From: a virus
DNA: 64,000 bases
IMG/VR virus record: IMGVR_UViG_3300028844_005393
Location: 16,181 to 80,180 of that record
Strand: one strand, 5' to 3'
The position numbers and the translations under genes were made by a program. Positions 53,827 to 62,092 of this stretch are shown here, piece by piece. Under the pieces are notes generated by a model. It ran no database searches, was not told where the DNA came from, and saw nothing but the letters and a program-made list of their open reading frames with translations. Positions within the stretch are counted from its first letter, which is position 1. Each line of letters opens with the position of its first letter.

Positions 53827-55428
53827 ATGGCAGGTAATGAAAAAATTCCATTAAGGGAAATAATAAAGCAAGAATATACTGAATGTTTGAAATCTCCTGC
53901 ATACTTTATGAAAAAGTATTGCAAGATTCAACACCCAACACTTGGAACAATTCCATTTGCTTTATACGAATTCCAAACCAAGACATTGGAAAGTTTTCGT
54001 GACGAACAATTTAATATCGTATTAAAAGCACGACAAATGGGAATATCCACTCTTGTATCAGGATACGCACTGTGGTTAATGACCTTTTTTACAGATAAAA
54101 GTATTCTTTGTATTGCCATCAACCAAGAAACTGCAAAGAATATCGTTACTAAAGTAACTCATATGGCAGATTTTCTACCTTCGTGGTTACGAAGTGAGTG
54201 TACCGAGAAGAATAAACTTAGTATGCGTTTCAAAAATGGAAGTAATATTCGTGCAGCCTCAAGTAGTGTAGATGCTTCTCGTTCGTCCTCTCTGAGTTTA
54301 CTTATCGTGGACGAGTGTGCGTTTATTACAAACATGGAAGATATATGGACTGCATCACAATCTACGATTACAACTGGTGGTCGTTCTATTCTATTATCAA
54401 CTCCAAATGGTATCGGTAACTTTTTCCACAAAACTTGGGTTGGTACTATGGATGGATCAAATGACTTTAATCCAATTAATTTGCATTGGTCATTGCACCC
54501 TGATCGTGATCGAAAGTGGAGAGATTTGCAAACAAAAGTTCTTGGAGAAAAAGACGCAGCCCAAGAATGTGATTGTGACTTTATTAGCAGTGGTCGTTCG
54601 GTAGTAGATGCAAGTTTAATTGAGTGGTATAAAAAAACTATGATGAAACCACCTGTTGAAAAACGAGGTGCAAATAAAGAATATTGGATATGGGAGTATC
54701 CAAATCATAACAAAGATTATGTAGTTGCGGCCGACGTTGCCCGAGGTGACGGACGAGACAAAAGTGCATTTCATGTATTTGATGTAGAAAATGTTAAACA
54801 AGTTGCCGAATTTAAAGGTGAAGTGGAAACAAAAGACTTTGGTAATTTATTAGTAGCAGTTGCAAGTGAGTTTAATGGTGCATTGTTGGTGGTGGAAAAT
54901 GCAAATATAGGTTGGGCAGTATTGCAACAAATTATAGACAAAGGATATAGCAATTTATATTACACACAAAGAGATTATCAGTACATAGATGAATTTTCAC
55001 AACATACCAATAAACTAAATCGTATGGAGAAAAAACAAGTTCCTGGATTCACAACATCTATAAAAACTCGTCCACTCATTATTAGTAAGATGGAAAGTTA
55101 TGTTCGTGAAAAGGAGGTTGAAATTCAATCCGAACGAACACTTGATGAATTATTTACATTTGTGTGGAATGGTCAAAAAGCAGAAGCAATGCAAGGATAT
55201 AACGATGACTTGGTTATGAGTTTATGTATTTCATTGTGGGTGCGTGATACTGCACTAAGATTTAGGTCAGAAAACGTTCAATCGCAGAAATCATTGTTTG
55301 ATTATATGGGAAGTACAACAAATTTAAGTGTTGGCAAAAACTTTGCAAAGTCTGGATTAAAAACAAATCCATACGAAATGAAAAACCCACACGGTGGAAC
55401 AGAAAATTTAGATTGGTTATTACAATAG
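53827..55428 (+). CDS. gp17: Terminase large subunit, gp17-like
   Basis: 533 residues (T4 gp17: 610). ATPase part: Walker A-like region VLKARQMGISTLVSG at about residues 68-82, which lacks the canonical GKT but has an upstream Lys as in many terminases; Walker B LLIVDECAF at about 158-166; and coupling motif LLSTPNGIGNFF. Nuclease part: AADVARGDGRDKSAFHVFD at about 302-320 (catalytic Asp), LLVVENANIGWAV, and a C-terminal NDDLVMSL with the third acid. The enzyme drives DNA into the prohead through the portal and cuts concatemers at the headful point. It is the first of the head-assembly genes and is complete. Confidence 0.95.
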   Translation: MAGNEKIPLREIIKQEYTECLKSPAYFMKKYCKIQHPTLGTIPFALYEFQTKTLESFRDEQFNIVLKARQMGISTLVSGYALWLMTFFTDKSILCIAINQETAKNIVTKVTHMADFLPSWLRSECTEKNKLSMRFKNGSNIRAASSSVDASRSSSLSLLIVDECAFITNMEDIWTASQSTITTGGRSILLSTPNGIGNFFHKTWVGTMDGSNDFNPINLHWSLHPDRDRKWRDLQTKVLGEKDAAQECDCDFISSGRSVVDASLIEWYKKTMMKPPVEKRGANKEYWIWEYPNHNKDYVVAADVARGDGRDKSAFHVFDVENVKQVAEFKGEVETKDFGNLLVAVASEFNGALLVVENANIGWAVLQQIIDKGYSNLYYTQRDYQYIDEFSQHTNKLNRMEKKQVPGFTTSIKTRPLIISKMESYVREKEVEIQSERTLDELFTFVWNGQKAEAMQGYNDDLVMSLCISLWVRDTALRFRSENVQSQKSLFDYMGSTTNLSVGKNFAKSGLKTNPYEMKNPHGGTENLDWLLQ

Positions 55429-55437
55429 GAGATTTAT

Positions 55438-56043
55438 ATGAAAACATCAGTAAATATATTATTATCAGCAATATTACTTTTTAGTGGTGGGTGTGCAACT
55501 CAATCACTTTTACCCACACAAGGAATTTATACTGAATCCACATTTGAAACATATAATCAAGTAGAAACTGTTGTAAATAAAATTAAAATCGGTAAAACAA
55601 AATATTCTGATTTAGTTAAAATGGGACTAGATTTAGAAAAAATACCAAACGTAAAAAAACTAACTTATTTAGATGTTATGACTAAATTTAAATTGGATAG
55701 TCCATCCAGATATACAATTTTCAATGATATAGAATTACCTGAAGGTGTATTAAAAACATTATCTGCACGTGAAAACGGATTAGCATATGAAATTAATTTA
55801 GAAAGAATTACAAATCAAAGAGAAGGAAGTTTGATTTTAGATATGCTAAATTTTAGAAAAAATGTTCATATAACTGGATGGAATATTAGTGTTTTAATAT
55901 TAATTGTAGATGACACTGTAGAATATGTTTTGTATTCTGGTGAAAAGAATATAAACAAACGTGAACTTGAAAAGAACCCACTTGGTCCATTTCAAGGTTT
56001 TGATGGTGGTGATATAGTTGGGGTTGCCAGTGACTTGAACTAA
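55438..56043 (+). CDS. Predicted lipoprotein between terminase and portal
   Basis: 201 residues with ribosome site GGAG. The N-terminus MKTSVNILLSAILLFSGGCA is a signal peptide with the lipobox LFSGGC, so the mature protein would start at Cys19 and be anchored to a membrane. The remaining 180 residues are soluble-like with no known domain (KIKIGKTKYSDLVKMGLDLE, then YTIFNDIELPEGVL). A lipoprotein gene between gp17 and gp20 is not part of the T4 order. A superinfection-exclusion or host envelope-modifying role is conceivable, as for other phage lipoproteins, but not shown. It is followed by a strong promoter for the portal gene. Confidence 0.75.
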   Translation: MKTSVNILLSAILLFSGGCATQSLLPTQGIYTESTFETYNQVETVVNKIKIGKTKYSDLVKMGLDLEKIPNVKKLTYLDVMTKFKLDSPSRYTIFNDIELPEGVLKTLSARENGLAYEINLERITNQREGSLILDMLNFRKNVHITGWNISVLILIVDDTVEYVLYSGEKNINKRELEKNPLGPFQGFDGGDIVGVASDLN

Positions 56044-56053
56044 TATATATTTG

Positions 56054-56082
56054 TTGACAATAAGTTGTATATATTTTACAAT
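56054..56082 (+). promoter_or_regulatory. Sigma70-type promoter upstream of portal gene
   Basis: TTGACA (56054-56059), an exact 17-base spacer and TACAAT (56077-56082, one mismatch). A start near 56089 leaves a leader of about 17 bases that includes the AAGGTT ribosome site before ATG 56106. Confidence 0.7.
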
Positions 56083-56105
56083 CATTTAATTTATAAGGTT
56101 ATATC

Positions 56106-57260
56106 ATGGCAGACGAAACTAGAACAAAAAAACTATTACGTGGGTTGAAAAAATTATTTTCAACTGATGTAGTTGTTAGAAATGTAGGTGGAAAGAAGTT
56201 AAAAGTTGTAGATACTGATAACATCCAACACTCATCCAAGACCAAAGACAGATACGGTCGTATGCACACTTTGTATAGTGATTATGCGAGTAAATACAAT
56301 AACATAGGATTTGAAACTGCGAGACTTGAGTTGTTTTCGGACTACGATACAATGGAAAATGATCCTATTATTGCAAGTGCATTAGACATATACGCAGATG
56401 AATGTACAACCAGAAGTGAATTTGGTGATGTTTTGAGAATTTCAAGTCCGGATTCTAACATTAAAGGCATTCTTGAAAATTTATTTTATGAAATATTAAA
56501 TGTAGAGTTTAATTTATGGGGATGGACTCGTAATATGTGCAAATACGGTGATTTTTATTTAAATTTACAAATTGAACCAGAGTATGGTGTTTTAAATGTA
56601 AAACCTATATCTACCTATGAAATGACACGGATTGAAGATATGGATCCTGCAAATCCAAATTATGTTATTTTCAAACAAGAAGGTGAAGTCAAAGATCAAT
56701 ATGAAAATTATGAAATCGCACACTTTAGAATGCTAGGTGACAGTAACTTTTTACCCTATGGAAAAAGTGTAATTGAACCTGCTCGGAGAACATGGAAGCA
56801 ACTTCAACTTATGGAAGATGCTATGTTGATTCATCGTGTAATGAGAGCACCTGAGAAACGAATGTTTTATATAGATATCGGTAACATCCCACCGAACGAA
56901 GTTGATAACTTTATGCAGAAAGCAATCAACAAAATGAAAAAAGTTCCATTTGTTGATGAACAAACGGGAGATTATAACCTAAAATTCAATCTACAAAACA
57001 TGACTGAAGACTTTTTTATGCCAGTTCGTGGTGGTGATAGTGGTACACGGATTGAAAATTTAGGAGCAATGACATACGATGGAACAGAAGATATTGAGTA
57101 TTTAAAAAATAAAATGATGGCTGCATTAAAAGTACCAAAGGCATTTTTAGGTTATGATGAAAGTATAACTGGTAAAGCAACTTTGGCAGCAATTAACAAA
57201 AATTGCAGTAGTTCATCTGTATTCACAAGGTTACACAGATGCAAAACTTGTAGATTTTAG
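56106..57260 (+). CDS. gp20: Portal protein gp20, N-terminal part (frame broken)
   Basis: The frame gives 384 residues, but only about the first 362 are portal sequence. The core is clear: MENDPIIASALDIYADECTT, GWTRNMCKYGDFYLNLQIEP, PYGKSVIEPARRTWKQLQLM, and MMAALKVPKAFLGYDESITG just before the break. In other T4-like portals, the following KATLA is continued by an EDxRFARTIERIQRI helix. Here about 20 codons are missing and the frame changes near 57190; the last 22 residues (CSSSSVFTRLHRCKTC) are read out of frame. The portal forms the packaging vertex and is essential, so a real lesion would be lethal unless complemented; an assembly error is likely. Confidence 0.9.
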   Translation: MADETRTKKLLRGLKKLFSTDVVVRNVGGKKLKVVDTDNIQHSSKTKDRYGRMHTLYSDYASKYNNIGFETARLELFSDYDTMENDPIIASALDIYADECTTRSEFGDVLRISSPDSNIKGILENLFYEILNVEFNLWGWTRNMCKYGDFYLNLQIEPEYGVLNVKPISTYEMTRIEDMDPANPNYVIFKQEGEVKDQYENYEIAHFRMLGDSNFLPYGKSVIEPARRTWKQLQLMEDAMLIHRVMRAPEKRMFYIDIGNIPPNEVDNFMQKAINKMKKVPFVDEQTGDYNLKFNLQNMTEDFFMPVRGGDSGTRIENLGAMTYDGTEDIEYLKNKMMAALKVPKAFLGYDESITGKATLAAINKNCSSSSVFTRLHRCKTCRF

Positions 57261-57906
57261 TCTTCAATTAACTAATCCATCTACTATTTTTGAAGAAGAA
57301 CGCATACGAATATTCGGTGAGAAGTTAAATACCGCACGTGATATGGTTGATGCAAAGTTCTTTTCTAAAGAATGGATTTATAATAATATTTTCAATATAT
57401 CCAACGATGAACAAGAAGAAATTAGAAACTCATTTGTAGATGATGCAAAAGAATTTTATAGACTAGAAGCAATTCAAAACGAAGGAACTGATCCTGCTGA
57501 TCCAAATGCGGTTACTGATTCTGAAGAAGGTGATGAGGAAACTTGGGGGTTTGGTAAGTTTGAAAACATGACAGATGAAGAAAAAGCAAGAGTAAAAGAA
57601 CGAGAAAAGGAAGAAAAGAAACGCAGAAATGCGGATAAAGAATATGATCATCCTGACGATAAACCTATGGGTCGTGATCCACTTGGTAGAGACGAAAGAA
57701 AAGTATCTGGTAGATCATGGTCAGAAAGTCCTCTAAAGTTAGAGTCCGATTTACAACGACTGGATAAATTTTTAAATAAGAATTCAAATAAATCTGTGCA
57801 ACAGAAAAAGCAGATTATCTCCGAGTCTAAAGAAAAACGAGATATTAAAAAAGAACTTAATGATATAATGAATGATGATAAATCTAAAATAGAAGAATCA
57901 AAATAA
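57193..57906 (+). CDS. gp20: Portal protein gp20, C-terminal part (shifted frame)
   Basis: In the +1 frame relative to the upstream part, sequence from 57193 reads LTKIAVVHLYSQGYTDAKLV and then DFSLQLTNPSTIFEEERIRI, the direct continuation of T4-like portals. It runs to 57906 (237 residues); the first ATG is 57343, so an isolated start would remove 50 residues of conserved sequence. The C-terminal 140 residues are acidic and then basic (EETWGFGKFENMTDEEKARV, KEEKKRRNADKEYDHPDD) and end in a helical tail. With the upstream part it would make a portal of about 600 residues, somewhat longer than T4 gp20 (524). Confidence 0.85.
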   Translation, partial: LTKIAVVHLYSQGYTDAKLVDFSLQLTNPSTIFEEERIRIFGEKLNTARDMVDAKFFSKEWIYNNIFNISNDEQEEIRNSFVDDAKEFYRLEAIQNEGTDPADPNAVTDSEEGDEETWGFGKFENMTDEEKARVKEREKEEKKRRNADKEYDHPDDKPMGRDPLGRDERKVSGRSWSESPLKLESDLQRLDKFLNKNSNKSVQQKKQIISESKEKRDIKKELNDIMNDDKSKIEESK

Positions 57907-57935
57907 CAAATATTTTAAGAAAAAAATCAATAATT

Positions 57936-57955
57936 ATATTTATATCCATATTTAT
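57936..57955 (+). promoter_or_regulatory. Double ATATTTAT promoter-like element
   Basis: Two copies of ATATTTAT (57936-57943 and 57948-57955), 12 bases apart, lie in the 83-base gap between the portal gene and the next gene, 34 bases before its GTG. Confidence 0.45.
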
Positions 57956-57989
57956 GTTTGTATACATTTTATCTAGATAATAATTTCAC

Positions 57990-58856
57990 GTGAAAAAATT
58001 AAAGCATAGTAAGTTTAAAAACACAGGAATTCTGTTTGAGTTACTCATCAGACAGATAACTGCTGACATACTTGATAGTAGTGAATCTCCTGCTAATAAG
58101 TTGGTAAAAAAATACTTTGCTGAAGATACTGATTTAGGAAAAGAGCAACGTTTGTACCAAGTTTTACTTGAAGAAACATCTAAAACCGAAGGTTCTGCAT
58201 ATAAACTTGTGGATGCGGTTGTAACTGAGCATAAAAAACTTGATAGCAAAGTTTTATCTCGTCTTCGTTATGAATTAGTTAAAGAAATGAAAGATGTATA
58301 CCCAATCGATGACTTTTTTCGTTCTAAGATAAGAAACTACAAAACATACGCAAGTATCTACAAACTTTTTGAAGGAAGTAAAAATGATGTATTTTGTGAT
58401 CCACGTGAATTAGTTGAATCTAAAAATACTATCGTAGGTGGGTTATGTAGAAATAAAGTTGTCAATAACGAACTTGGTCAATTAGAAGATTATGTTCAAC
58501 ATAACGAAGATTTAAGACTTATTTCATATAAACTATTAGTAGATAGATTTAATGAAAAGTATAGTGAACTTAATGAAGATCAAAAATTATTACTCAAAAA
58601 CTATATTAATAATATTTCAAATACAAATAGTTTGAGAGAATACATCAACGAGCAACTTCCTGTAATTAAGACTAAAATTGATAAATTGAGTGCCAATATT
58701 GATGATGATGTAGTCAAAATCAAACTTAAAGAGGTAACTACACAACTCAATAAAGTCAGAGAAGGCCGTGTGGTGAAAGATTCACAAGTTTCTGCTGTAT
58801 TAATGTCGTATGAATTGATAAAGGAACTTGAAAAGAATGAGCAACCAACGAAATAA
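57990..58856 (+). CDS. Helical head-region protein, unassigned
   Basis: 288 residues starting at GTG 57990; the only other candidates are further inside. All-helical and charged: KFKNTGILFELLIRQITADI, then LRYELVKEMKDVYPIDDFFR and IKTKIDKLSANIDDDVVKIK. I recognise the start as a family that occurs between portal and protease genes of marine T4-like phages, with no known function. T4 has gp67 and gp68, small core proteins, in this interval, so a prohead core component or assembly chaperone is a reasonable inference. Confidence 0.6.
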   Translation: MKKLKHSKFKNTGILFELLIRQITADILDSSESPANKLVKKYFAEDTDLGKEQRLYQVLLEETSKTEGSAYKLVDAVVTEHKKLDSKVLSRLRYELVKEMKDVYPIDDFFRSKIRNYKTYASIYKLFEGSKNDVFCDPRELVESKNTIVGGLCRNKVVNNELGQLEDYVQHNEDLRLISYKLLVDRFNEKYSELNEDQKLLLKNYINNISNTNSLREYINEQLPVIKTKIDKLSANIDDDVVKIKLKEVTTQLNKVREGRVVKDSQVSAVLMSYELIKELEKNEQPTK

Positions 58857-59325
58857 ACTCAAGCAGTTAATTCGTTCAATTTTAGAAGAAATAATTTCGG
58901 AAGAAGATTCCGACATCATCGAAGTAAATACAACCGGTAACATTGAAGGTTACCAAACTCCCCGTGCGTTTGCAGGTACAGATGAAGATGAGCATAAAAA
59001 ACGCATAAAAGATAAAGCAGAGGTATTTGATTACAAATCTATTGAAAATGAAAAAACCAATACTGTAAAATTGAGTGAAGGTCGTAGTCTTTATCATATG
59101 TTTCGTGACCACCCGGATTTAACACCAAAACAAAAAATAGGTGTAACAATGCGACAAGTTAATAAAAGTTTGGCAGAGGTTGAGAAATTTTTAAATGTAG
59201 CATCAAAATTTAAAATGGAAAATGATGTATCCAGTAGTTCTTATTGGAAAACTACAAGTAAGTATCTTCTTAAATTAGACGAAAAGATACAAAGAATAAA
59301 TCAAAAACTAAAAGAATTAAAGTAA
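58837..59325 (+). CDS. Small head-region protein with LKQLIRSILEE N-terminus
   Basis: 162 residues from ATG 58837, 20 bases inside the previous gene; the in-frame TTG 58828 is rejected. The N-terminal NKLKQLIRSILEEIISEE is the amphipathic helix shared with several neighbours and ends in acidic residues suitable for gp21-type cleavage. The rest is helical (MRQVNKSLAEVEKFLNVASK). Its place between portal and protease matches T4 gp67/gp68, so a core or internal head protein is the best guess. Confidence 0.55.
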   Translation: MSNQRNKLKQLIRSILEEIISEEDSDIIEVNTTGNIEGYQTPRAFAGTDEDEHKKRIKDKAEVFDYKSIENEKTNTVKLSEGRSLYHMFRDHPDLTPKQKIGVTMRQVNKSLAEVEKFLNVASKFKMENDVSSSSYWKTTSKYLLKLDEKIQRINQKLKELK

Positions 59326-60218
59326 TGAATATCAACTTTGATGATCTTGATGACACGGGTGAAACAAAAGACCCAACTTTAGATGAGTTCAAACTTGCAA
59401 TAAAAAAATTAGCAGTAGCAACAAAGAACCTATCCAAGTCATCCGAAGGTAAAAAACTTCCATCTGATTATTGGGTTAGTATAGTTGATCTTATTAAGAA
59501 GTCTAAGGTAGGTGTATCCATGATTGAGTTGGGGATTGATGATCTTGAAAGTTTCAAGAATACACAAGAACCTGATGATTTAGAATTAAAGAAAACAGGT
59601 CCTATTACAAAATCCGATGATGCAGAACCTACAACTTCTGATGATTCAACTACTGCACAGGATAGTAAACCACAGAAACCTGTATCAAAACCAGTACCAC
59701 AAGAAGAACCAGAATCCGATGACGAGGATGAAGAAGACGAAGAAGTAAATGAAGAAGCAAAATCTAAATCACAACAAAGATTATTTGGACTGGTACACGC
59801 ATATAATAAAGGTGAGTTAAATAAAAGTGATATTGATCCTGATTTATATAGTAAGGTTAAGAAAATAGCAGGTGGTATGACTGACAAAGATGCAAAGAAA
59901 ATTGCCAAAACAAATCATGATGACTTACCTGAAAAAGTACCAACTGATGAATACTATGATACCTTAAATCATTTAGGCATATTACTTTCCGGTGAAATGT
60001 TTGATAAAGTAGAAGGAACTGGTACGGGATTTATAGTAGAAAAGGATGAACGTAAATTTACAATTGAGTTTGATCAAAGCTTTTATATGAAGTCAGATAA
60101 CTATAATTTTGATTTAGGTGATGACTACGATTTGACAGAAGTCGTTGATACATTTAAACGTTTATCAAAACATTCTGATAGAATTTTAAAAAAAGAATAC
60201 GAAACTCTGATAAAATAA
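59325..60218 (+). CDS. Head-region protein with DUF3008-like segment
   Basis: 297 residues; the ATG overlaps the previous stop (TAATGA). An acidic, disordered middle (about 95-145: QEEPESDDEDEEDEEVNEE) separates an N-terminal helical part from a segment at about 146-205 that matches DUF3008: SKSQQRLFGLVHAYNKGEL, VKKIAGGMTDKDAKKIAKTN, HDDLPEKVP. DUF3008 has no known function. The C-terminal part (YDTLNHLGILLSGEMFDKVE, FIVEKDERKFTIEFD) seems globular. It precedes the protease; a core or accessory head protein is inferred. Confidence 0.6.
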   Translation: MNINFDDLDDTGETKDPTLDEFKLAIKKLAVATKNLSKSSEGKKLPSDYWVSIVDLIKKSKVGVSMIELGIDDLESFKNTQEPDDLELKKTGPITKSDDAEPTTSDDSTTAQDSKPQKPVSKPVPQEEPESDDEDEEDEEVNEEAKSKSQQRLFGLVHAYNKGELNKSDIDPDLYSKVKKIAGGMTDKDAKKIAKTNHDDLPEKVPTDEYYDTLNHLGILLSGEMFDKVEGTGTGFIVEKDERKFTIEFDQSFYMKSDNYNFDLGDDYDLTEVVDTFKRLSKHSDRILKKEYETLIK

Positions 60219-60235
60219 TTCATTAGAAAAACTCT

Positions 60236-60263
60236 AATAAATAAAAAATATGTATATACTTAT
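60236..60263 (+). promoter_or_regulatory. Promoter-like AT element upstream of prohead protease
   Basis: AATAAATA (60236-60243) and ATACTTAT (60256-60263), each one mismatch from the late box or the local octamer. ATG 60272 follows eight bases later without a ribosome site. A weak 6-bp hairpin ATTAGA/TCTAAT lies at 60222-60238. Confidence 0.35.
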
Positions 60264-60271
60264 TTAATAAC

Positions 60272-60904
60272 ATGGGAAAGAATTTAATAGTATCCACACT
60301 GCCATTTGAGTTTACTCGTCAACAGATAAGTGAAAGTATTGAACAAAACTCTGGAAGATTAGTTGTAAAGGGCATTTTGCAAAAAGCATCTGAGCAAAAT
60401 CAAAATGGCAGAGTTTATTCTCGTAATTTATTAGAACGAGAAGCAACTAAATATAATGAACTTATAGACGATAGACGTGCACTCGGAGAACTTGATCATC
60501 CTGAAAGCAGTGTAGTCAATTTACAAAATGTAAGTCACAATGTTACTAAGATGTGGTGGGAAGATAATAATTTGGTGGGTGAAGTGGAAGTATTAAGTAC
60601 ACCATCCGGTAATATTTTAAAAGAACTTTTTAAAAGTGGAATCACACTTGGAATTAGTTCTCGTGGAATGGGAACAACACGTGAACATGAAGGAAAGACC
60701 CTAGTAAATGATGATTTTGAATTGGTTGCATTTGATTTTGTAAGCAATCCATCTACACGGGGTGCATTTCTCGAACCTGTGAATTTAAATGAATCAGTTT
60801 TATCTGACAAGAAAGTAATTACAAATGGTCGTGTATGCACAAAGTATTGCAAGGTTGAGGGAATTATTCACGAAATATTAGGAGAAATAGGAGACTCAAA
60901 ATGA
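60272..60904 (+). CDS. gp21: Prohead protease gp21
   Basis: 210 residues (T4 gp21: 212). The serine protease motifs are in place: ALGELDHPE with the catalytic His near residue 75, and GITLGISSRGMG with the catalytic Ser near 132. VVKGILQKASEQNQNGRVYS and FVSNPSTRGAFLE are further family signatures. The enzyme assembles in the prohead core, cleaves scaffold and shell proteins after (L/I)xE-type sites, and then itself. It overlaps the next gene by four bases (ATGA). Confidence 0.93.
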   Translation: MGKNLIVSTLPFEFTRQQISESIEQNSGRLVVKGILQKASEQNQNGRVYSRNLLEREATKYNELIDDRRALGELDHPESSVVNLQNVSHNVTKMWWEDNNLVGEVEVLSTPSGNILKELFKSGITLGISSRGMGTTREHEGKTLVNDDFELVAFDFVSNPSTRGAFLEPVNLNESVLSDKKVITNGRVCTKYCKVEGIIHEILGEIGDSK

Positions 60905-61365
60905 GCAAAAATTCTAGTATAAAAAGAGTTTTAAAAGAAGCAATCCTTGAAGTTCTTAACGAAGAAAAAGAATTGCTAAAAGAGTATGATCCACAAACTG
61001 ATAGATTTTCAGATGAGGGATTATCAACCGAGCAAAAAAAACTTGCTTCCGAAAAAATATCTAAATTTGGAAAGTATCAAAGATTTATTGCATTAGAAGC
61101 AAAAGACATGGATGTTGCTGAAGATATTTGTAATATCATTGAGAATGCTTCTCAGTGTATTTTAAATGAAACGGATGATTGGTTTGATGGAATTAGTGTT
61201 AAACGAAACTTAAAAGAAGTTAAAACACTTGCGAAAGATTTTTACAAAACTGCAAAAGAACGACAAGTTTATACACAACGAATGCAAAGTCTTTACGAAG
61301 ACATGGGTAACATTCTAAACAGATACTTTGAAATTTCAGGAGATACCGAACATGAACAAAAATGA
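60901..61365 (+). CDS. Small helical head-region protein
   Basis: 154 residues. The N-terminus SIKRVLKEAILEVLNEEKEL is another version of the amphipathic LxxxIxxxL(N)EE helix. The rest is helical and charged: EQKKLASEKISKFGKYQRFI, CNIIENASQCILNETDDWFD. The ATG overlaps the protease stop and the end overlaps the following ORF. Candidate internal or core protein; function unknown. Confidence 0.55.
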   Translation: MSKNSSIKRVLKEAILEVLNEEKELLKEYDPQTDRFSDEGLSTEQKKLASEKISKFGKYQRFIALEAKDMDVAEDICNIIENASQCILNETDDWFDGISVKRNLKEVKTLAKDFYKTAKERQVYTQRMQSLYEDMGNILNRYFEISGDTEHEQK

Positions 61366-62083
61366 TTTAAAAACATTCGTTAGAAAAGTTTTGTTGGAAA
61401 AACTTAACCAACAACCAAGGGTACACGGAAAACTTTTAAAAAAGACTATTAGTTTTAGTGGAATTCAACGAGAGTGTGTATGTGAAGGAACAGTTGAAGA
61501 TGTTAATGAATTTGCTTCGTCTAATAATTTAAAGTTTACATTGTCTGAAGATTCTTACTTCGGTGGCCATTATTTAGACGAAATGACTTCGTATGAATTT
61601 CAACCAAATCCTGAATTTTATGGTGAACTAATGGAAACTTCTATGTCTGCACGTGAGCAGTTGTCAAGAATTTGCGGAACAAACGACCAAGTATTAACCG
61701 AAGTAGATGCCAACTCAGTTGAAACCTTAGTTGACTATATATGTGAAGATACTGATTTTACCGACAATTACACATTTGTTGTATTTGAGCATATACAAGA
61801 AATGGTATCTGAAAAATTATACGATAAAACTCAATTTAAAAAACTATTTGAGTATTTAATTAATCGCTCATGTGCAACATATACTGATGCTGAACTGAGT
61901 TTATCGGAATCAGAACTTGAATATGCTACACAATTAGTATCAAGTAAATTTTTCGCAAATAGATTGCACGACACACAACCAACACATGAAACAAAAACAC
62001 AATGTGGAAAGAAATCTTTTACAACAGGTACTGCATTTGAAAATATGCAAAGAATAGTATCTGGACATAATATGTTTTTATAA
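61352..62083 (+). CDS. Unassigned protein with NDLKTFVRKVLLE N-terminus
   Basis: 243 residues from ATG 61352, which has AGGAGA eight bases before; the in-frame TTG 61328 is rejected. The N-terminal NKNDLKTFVRKVLLEKLNQQ fits the recurring helix. The body (RECVCEGTVEDVNEFASSNN, LVDYICEDTDFTDNYTFVVF) has several Cys and may be globular. No known domain. By its position it is likely a head or internal protein. Confidence 0.55.
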   Translation: MNKNDLKTFVRKVLLEKLNQQPRVHGKLLKKTISFSGIQRECVCEGTVEDVNEFASSNNLKFTLSEDSYFGGHYLDEMTSYEFQPNPEFYGELMETSMSAREQLSRICGTNDQVLTEVDANSVETLVDYICEDTDFTDNYTFVVFEHIQEMVSEKLYDKTQFKKLFEYLINRSCATYTDAELSLSESELEYATQLVSSKFFANRLHDTQPTHETKTQCGKKSFTTGTAFENMQRIVSGHNMFL

Positions 62084-62092
62084 GGAACTAAC

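Noticed and set aside
57343-57906. Independent small gene starting at ATG 57343
   Set aside because: The 50 codons before this ATG in the same frame encode conserved portal sequence, so it is the 3' part of gp20.
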